DNA of 64,000 nucleotides, taken from assembly GCA_052034005.1 (NCBI GenBank), contig JBPOJB010000002.1, positions 1 through 64,000 on the forward strand, in the 5' to 3' direction. Position numbers and translations under genes: made by a program. Below the pieces are notes generated by a model, which was given only the letters and a program-made list of their open reading frames with translations, made no database searches and was not told the origin of the DNA. The DNA is from JAAYDI01 sp052034005 (GTDB lineage Bacteria > Planctomycetota > Planctomycetia > Pirellulales > Pirellulaceae). Shown in pieces: positions 57,838 through 64,000 of this stretch (within the stretch, counting starts at the first letter, position 1; the number at the start of each line of letters is the position of its first letter).

Positions 57838-57890
57838 GGTGTCGAACTCGTCGTGAGGAAGGTCGTTTGTATTGAAGGCGGGTTACGACG

Positions 57891-58313
57891 ATGAAGCTAT
57901 CACGGACAGTCGCTTATGCAGTGCGAGCCACTCTGCAGTTGGCGAAGAGTGATGCTGCCACGCCGGTTCCCTGTAGTCAGTTGGCCGCGGAAGGGAACAT
58001 GCCAGAGCGGTTTCTCTTACAGATCCTGCGCAGTTTGGTGACACACGGAATACTGCGCTCGACGCGTGGCGTGGACGGCGGGTACTCCCTGGTGCGGTCC
58101 CCCAGTGAAGTCTCACTGTTGGAGGTCATCGAAGCGATCGAAGGCCCGCTCACTTCGGGCGAACCGATGACCGAGGGAGCGATCGAGGACTCGCAAATGC
58201 GTTTGCGCGAGGCGTTACGGTCCGTGACGGACAATTCACGGCGCCAGCTGGAAGCCATCAAATTGTCACAACTCCTCGAACCGCCCACAACCACCGAGGT
58301 TGAGAACGCATAG
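57891..58313 (+). CDS. Rrf2-family transcription regulator
   Basis: A 140-residue winged-helix regulator. It opens MKLSRTVAYAVRATLQLAKS and continues PERFLLQILRSLVTHGILRSTRGVDGGYSLVRSP, the Rrf2 DNA-binding helix and wing, then VSLLEVIEAIEGPL. The three Cys that hold a [2Fe-2S] cluster in IscR or NsrR are missing; the only Cys is near residue 28, in the DNA-binding part. It therefore probably senses something other than through such a cluster. The phosphatase gene begins just after its end, so the two may be coupled. Confidence 0.9.
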   Translation: MKLSRTVAYAVRATLQLAKSDAATPVPCSQLAAEGNMPERFLLQILRSLVTHGILRSTRGVDGGYSLVRSPSEVSLLEVIEAIEGPLTSGEPMTEGAIEDSQMRLREALRSVTDNSRRQLEAIKLSQLLEPPTTTEVENA

Positions 58314-58320
58314 GTTGACC

Positions 58321-59130
58321 ATGGGGCTGGACGGCCATGCTCTGAATGCGCGTCTCGAACTGGCATGTTCAGCGGCTCGCGAGGCAGGTCAAGTCACCTT
58401 GCGGTATTTCCGGAGCGACCGCTTCGTCGTCGAACGTAAGGCTGATGATTCGCCCGTGACGATCGCCGACCGCGAAGCGGAGCAGGTGCTGCGCGATAGG
58501 ATAGAATCCGCATTTGCAAACGATGGCATTGTGGGCGAGGAGTTCGGGCAGCGGGAAGGAAGTTCCGGGTTCCGCTGGATTCTCGACCCGATCGATGGCA
58601 CGACATCGTTCGTCAGCGGCGTGCCGCTCTTCGGAACGCTCGTCGGACTGGAGTGGGAGCATCGCAGCGTCGTCGGCGTCATCTACGTTCCCGTGTTGGA
58701 CGAGTGCGTCTATGCGGCCGAAGGGTGCGGCGCGTGGTATGTCCAGGGGGCCAACCCACCCCAAGCGGCGCGTGTCTCCTCGCGCGAGAGCCTGGCCGAG
58801 GGCCTCTTGGTCACCACCGAGCTGAGCCTGTTTGACGACCGGGAGGCGGGGCAGGTGTTTCGAGAACTCCAGCGGCACGCCCGCGTGACACGCACCTGGG
58901 GCGACTGCTACGGCTACCTGCTGGTGGCCACCGGGCGGGCCGACGTGATGATCGATCCGGTCATGAGCGTCTGGGATGCCGCGGCGCTGCAGCCGATCCT
59001 CGAGGAAGCCGGTGGCACTTTCACCGACTGGCGCGGGAACCGCACGATCTACCACGGCGAAGGGATCGCGACCAACCGCCGCGTGTTGGAGGAAGTGCTC
59101 ACGATCACCCGCCCGTACAGCGGACAATAG
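58321..59130 (+). CDS. hisN: Histidinol-phosphatase/inositol monophosphatase family protein (HisN-like)
   Basis: A Mg-dependent phosphatase of 269 residues from the inositol monophosphatase superfamily. Metal-site motifs are SPVTIADREAEQVLRDRI, GIVGEEFG, WILDPIDGTTSFVSGVPLFGTLVGL and MSVWDAAALQPILEEAGG. The spacing and wording match the HisN branch (histidinol phosphate to histidinol) better than generic SuhB, but assay would be needed to be sure. hisD, hisC and a phosphatase-free hisB lie 45 kb away, so this could supply the missing step. ATG 58321 starts 7 bp after the Rrf2 stop. Confidence 0.82.
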   Translation: MGLDGHALNARLELACSAAREAGQVTLRYFRSDRFVVERKADDSPVTIADREAEQVLRDRIESAFANDGIVGEEFGQREGSSGFRWILDPIDGTTSFVSGVPLFGTLVGLEWEHRSVVGVIYVPVLDECVYAAEGCGAWYVQGANPPQAARVSSRESLAEGLLVTTELSLFDDREAGQVFRELQRHARVTRTWGDCYGYLLVATGRADVMIDPVMSVWDAAALQPILEEAGGTFTDWRGNRTIYHGEGIATNRRVLEEVLTITRPYSGQ

Positions 59131-59225
59131 GCGGTCGATCCCCGGCCATGGTCGGCCGCAGGGTCTCGGGCCGCTGTGGCCGGTCGCCGTTGTTCTCCTT
59201 GCGGCCCGGCCGAATGCGGCTATAC

Positions 59226-59255
59226 TTGACCGTTTTCCGCCGGTCGAGGTATGCG
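59226..59255 (+). promoter_or_regulatory. Possible promoter for rpmB
   Basis: TTGACC (59226-59231), 18 bp, TATGCG (59250-59255), 20 bp before the rpmB ATG. The -10 match is weak. Confidence 0.3.
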
Positions 59256-59275
59256 CGATTCTGAGAGGGGACCCC

Positions 59276-59614
59276 ATGGCTCGGGTTTGTGAAATCTGCG
59301 GCAAAAGCACCCAAATGGGCAACGCCATCGAGACGCGTGGCAAGGCCAAGTACCTGGGCGGAGTGGGCACGAAGATCACGGGCATTTCGCGTCGCCAGTT
59401 CAAGCCGAATTTGCAGCGGATCCGGATCACAACACCCGGCGGGGCCAACAAGACGGTCCGGGTCTGTACGCAGTGTCTGCGGAGCGGCGCGGTACGGCGG
59501 GTGGTGCGTCAGCGGCCGTTCGATTTGCCGGCCGCCGACAAGGCCGGGGGCAAGGCGAAGGGTCAGGCCAAAGCCCCGACCGAGGCCAAGGCCAAGGCAA
59601 AGGCGAAATCGTGA
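59276..59614 (+). CDS. rpmB: 50S ribosomal protein L28
   Basis: A large-subunit ribosomal protein of 112 residues. It is the zinc-binding form: MARVCEICGK at the start and VRVCTQCLRSG later give two CxxC pairs. The core ISRRQFKPNLQRIRI is typical. After residue 85 there is a Lys/Ala-rich tail (KAGGKAKGQAKAPTEAKAKA), longer than in most L28 proteins. GAGAGGGG precedes the ATG. Its stop overlaps the GTG of gatC (GTGA). Confidence 0.95.
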   Translation: MARVCEICGKSTQMGNAIETRGKAKYLGGVGTKITGISRRQFKPNLQRIRITTPGGANKTVRVCTQCLRSGAVRRVVRQRPFDLPAADKAGGKAKGQAKAPTEAKAKAKAKS

Positions 59615-59913
59615 GTCTTTCGCGTGCGGACCTGGAGAGCGTGTCCCAGGCGGCTCGTCTGCAGCTGACGGCCGACGAACTCGACGCGTTGACCCGCCAA
59701 CTGGGCGACCTCGTGCAGTACGTCGAGCAATTGGCGGAGTTGGATACGCGGCAGATCGCGCCCTGGATGCCGGCCTGGGATCTGGGCAACCTGTTTGCCG
59801 ACGACCGATGCGCTCCCGGCTTGGATCGCGCGCAAGCCTTAGCCAACGCGCCCAAGCGTGATGCGGAGTGCTACCGGGTGCCGGCCGTGCTCGGCAGTGG
59901 ATCTGCGCAGTAG
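59611..59913 (+). CDS. gatC: Aspartyl/glutamyl-tRNA amidotransferase subunit C
   Basis: The small belt subunit of GatCAB, 100 residues. GTG 59611 overlaps the rpmB stop by 4 bp. The family pattern is clear: VSQAARLQLTADELDALTRQLGDLVQYVEQLAELDT and a C-terminal APKRDAECYRVPAVL. It stabilises the GatA-GatB pair that amidates mischarged Glu-tRNA(Gln) or Asp-tRNA(Asn). gatA follows after 6 bp. Confidence 0.94.
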   Translation: MSLSRADLESVSQAARLQLTADELDALTRQLGDLVQYVEQLAELDTRQIAPWMPAWDLGNLFADDRCAPGLDRAQALANAPKRDAECYRVPAVLGSGSAQ

Positions 59914-59919
59914 GGGGTC

Positions 59920-61443
59920 ATGTGTCTCGTCGAACTCACCGCCGCTCAGCTGCGTGACGACTTGGCCGCCGGCCGCGTCAGTGCGTGCGAGATCGCGCAG
60001 TGCTTCCTGGACCGGATCCGGCAGGTGGACGGTCGCGTGGGGGCTTTTCTGCGCGTGGAGCCCGACCTGGTGTTGGCCCAGGCGCGCGCGTCGGACGAGC
60101 GTCGTGCGGCGGGGCGGCGGCGGAGCGCGTTGGATGGGATCCCGGTGGCGTTGAAGGACGTGTTGTGCACGGCGGGCGAGCCGACGACCTGCAGTTCGCG
60201 CATGTTAGCGCGGTTCGTACCGCCCTACGACGCGACGGTGGTGCGCCGCTTGCGCGACGCGGGGCTGGTGCTGCTCGGCAAGACGAACCTGGACGAATTC
60301 GCCATGGGCGCGTCGACCGAGCACGGGGCGCTGGGGCGCACATCCAATCCGTGGGACTTGCGGCGCGTGCCGGGCGGGTCGAGTGGCGGCTCCGCGGCGG
60401 CCGTGGCGGCCCGCATGGCCGCCTGGGCGATCGGCACCGACACGGGCGGGTCGGTCCGTCAACCTGCCGCGTTCTGTGGCGCCGTCGGACTCAAGCCGAC
60501 CTATGGCCGGGTGAGCCGTTACGGACTGATCAGCTTTGCGAGCAGCCTGGACCAGGTCGGCCCGCTGGCACGCACGGCGGAGGATGCGGCGCTGCTGCTG
60601 GAAGTCATCGCCGGCCGGGACGCTCAGGACGCTACTTCGGCGGATCTGCCGGCCGACGCTTTCAGCCGGTCGATCCGCGAGCCGCTGGGCACACTGGAGC
60701 TGGGCGTGCTGCGCGAGCAGTTTGACGCCGGGCTGGACGCCGAAACGGGCGCGGCGGTGGAGCGGGCCATCGACCTCTTCCGGACGCTCGGTGCGCGCGT
60801 CCGCGACGTGTCGTTGCCGCACGGCCGGTACGCGGTCGCGGCGCACCATCTCATCGCGTCCTGCGAGGCGTCGAGCAGCCTAGCACGCTACGACGGCGCG
60901 CACTTCGGCTATCGCGCCGACGACGAACCGCTGCCGCAGGAGTTGGTCGACGCAGCGCGGGCGGGCGGGTCGGCGGACGAAGCGGACCACGCCTTGTCGC
61001 GCATGTACCGCCAGACCCGCGGGGAGGGGTTCGGCCCGGAGGTGAAGCGCCGCATCATGTTGGGCACCTATGCGCTGAGTGCGGGACACTATGACACGTA
61101 CTACCGCAAGGCGCTTCAAGTCCGGCGGCTGATCCGCGGCGATTTTGACGCGGCGTTCCGGCAGGTCGACCTGCTCGTCGGCCCGACCACGCCCGCCCCG
61201 GCGTTTTGTCGCGGCGAGAAGCTGGACGACCCCCTGTCGATGCACCTGGAGCAGCGGTACACCGTCACCGCAAATCTGGCGGGGATCCCCGGACTGTCGG
61301 TCCCCTGCGGCTTCACGCGATCCGGGCTCCCGATCGGCCTGCAGCTCCTGGCGCCCCGGTTCCAGGAGGCTCGCCTGTTGCGTGCGGCGCATCATTATCA
61401 GCAGCAGACCGACTGGCATAGGCGGAGGCCGGAGCTGTCATGA
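59920..61443 (+). CDS. gatA: Glutamyl-tRNA(Gln) amidotransferase subunit A
   Basis: The amidase subunit that frees ammonia from glutamine for tRNA-dependent amidation, 507 residues. The Ser-cisSer-Lys triad is visible: Lys in IPVALKDVLCTAG, and the serines in VPGGSSGGSAAAVAARMAAWAIGTDTGGSVRQPAAF. Further marks are FAMGASTEHGALGRTSNPWD and the C-terminal GIPGLSVPCGF and GLPIGLQLLAP. It ends in ATGA shared with gatB. Confidence 0.97.
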   Translation: MCLVELTAAQLRDDLAAGRVSACEIAQCFLDRIRQVDGRVGAFLRVEPDLVLAQARASDERRAAGRRRSALDGIPVALKDVLCTAGEPTTCSSRMLARFVPPYDATVVRRLRDAGLVLLGKTNLDEFAMGASTEHGALGRTSNPWDLRRVPGGSSGGSAAAVAARMAAWAIGTDTGGSVRQPAAFCGAVGLKPTYGRVSRYGLISFASSLDQVGPLARTAEDAALLLEVIAGRDAQDATSADLPADAFSRSIREPLGTLELGVLREQFDAGLDAETGAAVERAIDLFRTLGARVRDVSLPHGRYAVAAHHLIASCEASSSLARYDGAHFGYRADDEPLPQELVDAARAGGSADEADHALSRMYRQTRGEGFGPEVKRRIMLGTYALSAGHYDTYYRKALQVRRLIRGDFDAAFRQVDLLVGPTTPAPAFCRGEKLDDPLSMHLEQRYTVTANLAGIPGLSVPCGFTRSGLPIGLQLLAPRFQEARLLRAAHHYQQQTDWHRRRPELS

Positions 61444-62912
61444 GCGGAGTCCATTCCATGACGGTGATCGGGTTGGAAGTGCATGTCCAGCTGAAGACTC
61501 GGACCAAGCTGTTTTGTCGCTGCAGCACCGAGTTCGGCGCCGCGCCCAACACGCAGACCTGCCCGGTCTGTATCGGCCTGCCCGGCGCCTTGCCGGTCAT
61601 GAACCGGCTGGCTTTCCAGTTGGCCATGCGGGCGGCGCTGGCGCTCCACTGCCAGATCCCGGCCTTCACCCAATGGGACCGGAAGCACTACTTCTACCCT
61701 GATCTCCCCAAGGGCTATCAGATCAGCCAGCACGACCTGCCGATGTCGCGCGACGGACATCTGGACATCCACGACCTCTCGGGCCGGTTCCCCGATCGGC
61801 GCGTGCACATCATCCGGGCGCACCTGGAAGAGGACGCCGGCAAAAGCATGCACGACGAGGTCGCCGGGCGGGCGGACAGCCGCATCGATTTGAATCGGGC
61901 CGGCACGCCGCTCCTGGAGATCGTGACCCGGCCCGACCTGCGATCCCCCGAGGAGGCCAAAGCCTTCCTGACCGAGCTCAAGCTGCTGCTCGGTTACATC
62001 GACGTATCCGACTGCAACATGCAGGAGGGCAGCCTGCGGGTGGACGCCAACGTCAATCTGCATATCGACACGCCGCGCGGCACGGCGGCCACGCCGATCG
62101 TCGAAATCAAGAACATGAACAGCTTCCGCGCCGTCGAACGGGCCTTGGCCTACGAGAGCGCGCGGCAGTACCGCGAGTGGTGTGCGACGGGCCACACGCG
62201 TGATCAAGTGCCCAAGCAGACGCGCGGCTGGGACGATCAGGCACAGGTCACGCGCGCCCAGCGTCACAAGGAGGAGTGGAGCGACTATCGCTATCTCCCG
62301 GACCCGGACCTGCCGCCGGTCCGCGTCATGCCGGAGGAAATCGCCGCGGCACGCGCGTCCTTGGGCGAGTTGCCGGCCGCCCTCCGCGAACGACTCGTCT
62401 CGTCGTACGGCCTGGACCCGTCCGACGCCCAGGTGCTGGTCCACCAAGGCCGGGCCGTGGTGGACTATTTTGAGCAGGTGGCCGCGCGGTGCCAGGACCC
62501 CAGGCGGGCCAGCAACTGGATCCAGCAGGACGTGCTCCGCGCGCTGCACGAGACCGGCCAGCCGATCGCAGAGTTCACGGTGCGCCCCACAGCGCTCGGG
62601 CAACTGATCCAAGTCGTTCGCGACGGACAACTGGATACCGCACGCGCCCGGCACCTGTTCCAGCACATGCTGGAGACCGGCGCGGACATGCAGGGCGCCC
62701 AGGAAGCGCTGGGCATCGCCGACCTCTCCACTGACGCGCTCGAGGCGCTGTGCCGAGAACTGCTGGCCGCCAACCCGAAAATCGTTCAGGCCGTCAAGGC
62801 GGGCAAACAGCAGGCGCTCGGCGCCCTGATCGGTCAGGCCCGCCAACGCAACCGGAACGTCGACCCGTCCCGCGTCCGGGCGATCTGCGAGGCGATGATT
62901 CTGAGAGAGTAG
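61440..62912 (+). CDS. gatB: Aspartyl/glutamyl-tRNA amidotransferase subunit B
   Basis: The kinase and tRNA-binding subunit of GatCAB, 490 residues. It opens TVIGLEVHVQLKTRTKLFCRC with the Cys cluster continued by TQTCPVCIGLPGALPVMN. YFYPDLPKGYQISQHDLP, HLEEDAGKSMHD, DLNRAGTPLLEIVTRPD and EIKNMNSFRAVERAL are family signatures, and the C-terminal tail domain ends in NPKIVQAVKAGKQQALGALIGQ. Its ATG overlaps the gatA stop by 4 bp, as expected for a coupled operon. Confidence 0.97.
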   Translation: MSGVHSMTVIGLEVHVQLKTRTKLFCRCSTEFGAAPNTQTCPVCIGLPGALPVMNRLAFQLAMRAALALHCQIPAFTQWDRKHYFYPDLPKGYQISQHDLPMSRDGHLDIHDLSGRFPDRRVHIIRAHLEEDAGKSMHDEVAGRADSRIDLNRAGTPLLEIVTRPDLRSPEEAKAFLTELKLLLGYIDVSDCNMQEGSLRVDANVNLHIDTPRGTAATPIVEIKNMNSFRAVERALAYESARQYREWCATGHTRDQVPKQTRGWDDQAQVTRAQRHKEEWSDYRYLPDPDLPPVRVMPEEIAAARASLGELPAALRERLVSSYGLDPSDAQVLVHQGRAVVDYFEQVAARCQDPRRASNWIQQDVLRALHETGQPIAEFTVRPTALGQLIQVVRDGQLDTARARHLFQHMLETGADMQGAQEALGIADLSTDALEALCRELLAANPKIVQAVKAGKQQALGALIGQARQRNRNVDPSRVRAICEAMILRE

Positions 62913-62969
62913 GTCGCCGTTCCCGGCCGCACGTGGCCGGCCGGCACCGCCGCCCAAGGATCCGGCCGA

Positions 62970-63977
62970 TCACTGAACGGCCGAGCGGGTGCCTTGGGGC
63001 GAGCCGCTGATCGGTTGGCCGTCGGGCAGCGGGCGGCTGGCCGTCAGGAAACCCAGTTTGTAGAGTTCGTCCTTGAGGCGGCGGAACGCTTCGAAGCTGT
63101 CCGGATAGACCCACACGGTCACGGTGGTCTGGTCGGGGTTGCAGCCGCCCAGGACCGCGTGCAGTTCCGATTCCGGCCGCAGCGCCTGGTCGAGGCTTTC
63201 GCCCAGATCATCTTGCGTGGGCACGATCACGAAATGGTCCAGTTCGACGCGCTGCTGGACGGCCACCCCCGTGCGGGTCTCCAGGCTGTAGGTGGTGCGT
63301 TTGAGCGTGTAGCGCAGGTGAAATCCGCGATAGGGCCCGACCGATTCCGTGATCTCGGGCGCCTGCTTGAGCTTCCAGACCTGCTGTTTGGCGTCCGCTT
63401 TGAACAGGTCGACCAGTTCGTCCACCGGGACATAGACGAGTCGCTCGGCCTGGAGCCGGAAATGGACTTCCTTGCCGAAGACGGTCTTCGCCAGGGGCGT
63501 GGGGCGGTGTTCCAGGACGGTGACGGGCGGCGTGGTGCGTTCGACCGTGTCGCGGGCCAGCTTCAGGTCCGCCTGCTCGCGTTGCAACGCGGCCAGCTGG
63601 ACGGCGATGTCGTGGGCGGCACGCTGATCGTCGCTGAGCTTGGCTGCTTCCTCCGAGACGGCGTGTTCGGCCGTCTTGATGAGCATCAGCATGCGATCGC
63701 GTTCCGCGCGGCGATAGGCGATTTCGACGTTCTGCATCTCGGTGCGTTGGAGCAAGGCCTGGAGTTCCTGGCGGACGGCGACGGCCGCGTTGCGGGGCCC
63801 TTCGACGTCCGGCGCGGCGGACGACACGCGCGGCTGGTCGGCCTGCAGCATGGCGTCCTTGGCGCGGGTGCCGACGATCATCACGAGGATGATCAGGATG
63901 CCGACCAGGTTGGCCACCACGTCCAGGAACGAATCCTGGCCGGGCGCGTCGACTTCATGGCGTACGCGGCGTGTCAC
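62970..63977 (-). CDS. ExbD/MotB-like single-pass membrane protein
   Basis: A 335-residue protein with one helix close to the N-terminus (SFLDVVANLVGILIILVMIVG, with an Asp just ahead of and within the helix start). A coiled-coil follows at about 60-150 (VRQELQALLQRTEMQNVEIAYRRAERD and on), and then a C-terminal globular domain without known signatures. The layout is like the ion-channel stator proteins ExbD/TolR/MotB, common in planctomycetes as a pair with a MotA/ExbB-like gene. GTG 63977 has AAAGGAG six bases upstream and overlaps the stop of the previous gene (GTGA). Confidence 0.75.
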   Translation of the reverse strand: MTRRVRHEVDAPGQDSFLDVVANLVGILIILVMIVGTRAKDAMLQADQPRVSSAAPDVEGPRNAAVAVRQELQALLQRTEMQNVEIAYRRAERDRMLMLIKTAEHAVSEEAAKLSDDQRAAHDIAVQLAALQREQADLKLARDTVERTTPPVTVLEHRPTPLAKTVFGKEVHFRLQAERLVYVPVDELVDLFKADAKQQVWKLKQAPEITESVGPYRGFHLRYTLKRTTYSLETRTGVAVQQRVELDHFVIVPTQDDLGESLDQALRPESELHAVLGGCNPDQTTVTVWVYPDSFEAFRRLKDELYKLGFLTASRPLPDGQPISGSPQGTRSAVQ

Positions 63978-64000
63978 CGGTTGCTCCTTTCGATGTCCAG
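63974..64000 (-). CDS. C-terminal end of an upstream gene (partial)
   Basis: The last 24 coding bases read LDIERSNR followed by a TGA that overlaps the GTG of the ExbD/MotB-like gene. Only the tail is inside the window, so the product cannot be named; a second ExbD-like or a MotA/ExbB-like partner would be expected by position. Confidence 0.4.
   Translation of the reverse strand: MDIERSNR

Overview
The window looks like a chromosomal segment of a high-GC planctomycete (Planctomycetota). The evidence is: futalosine-type menaquinone genes; a giant RHS/YD-repeat protein that opens with the planctomycete 'LExLExRxxL' (LEPR) sorting signature; a PknB-like kinase with a C-terminal membrane anchor; long planctomycete-style zinc-ribbon and proline/alanine-rich proteins; and formylmethanofuran dehydrogenase-like (tetrahydromethanopterin-linked C1) genes. 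I see no rRNA, tRNA, CRISPR array, transposase or prophage. Nearly all of the window is coding.

Layout. 0.2-7.1 kb (minus strand): menaquinone genes (mqnE, a UbiA-type prenyltransferase, UbiX, UbiE/MenG) with a HEAT-repeat lipoprotein between them, then ribokinase and a DMT-type sugar permease whose 3' end carries a 39-bp repeated segment. 7.3-10.5 kb (plus): M24 aminopeptidase, accB, accC. 10.5-13.6 kb (minus): hisD-hisC-hisB. 13.8-18.3 kb (plus): threonine aldolase, galactokinase and a zinc-ribbon/membrane protein with a secretin-STN-like part. 18.4-29.8 kb (minus): a 3,585-residue LEPR/Calx-beta/golvesin/RHS protein with a metal-hydrolase-like C-terminal tail, followed by a six-helix membrane protein. 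30-38 kb: keto-sugar hydrolase (DUF1080), Tat-exported sugar isomerase-like protein, MEMO-family protein, HExxH metallopeptidase, Ser/Thr kinase, FAD oxidoreductase, GT-C glycosyltransferase.

38.5-43.3 kb (plus) is the most striking part: a compact operon encoding a FwdD-FwdB fusion, FwdA, FwdC and MobB. The order D-B-A-C resembles methanogen fwd operons. The FwdB part keeps its Fe-S cysteines and the metal-ligand Cys-His pair, and a molybdopterin-guanine dinucleotide accessory gene overlaps the end of fwdC. This suggests a true Mo/W enzyme rather than the cofactor-free Fhc hydrolase of methylotrophic proteobacteria.

43.3-46.6 kb (minus): a three-gene exopolysaccharide-export-like operon (membrane protein, BY-kinase-like ATPase, ExeA-like ATPase). 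46.9-54.1 kb (plus): metH, thiC, a GmhA-like SIS isomerase and a ROK kinase. 54.2-56.4 kb (minus): dapB and thrC. 56.6-62.9 kb (plus): DksA-like protein, lspA, Rrf2 regulator, hisN-like phosphatase, rpmB and gatCAB in tightly overlapping order. The window closes with an ExbD/MotB-like membrane protein (minus) and the last codons of the gene before it. Gene families are called by motif recognition from memory; no database search was run.
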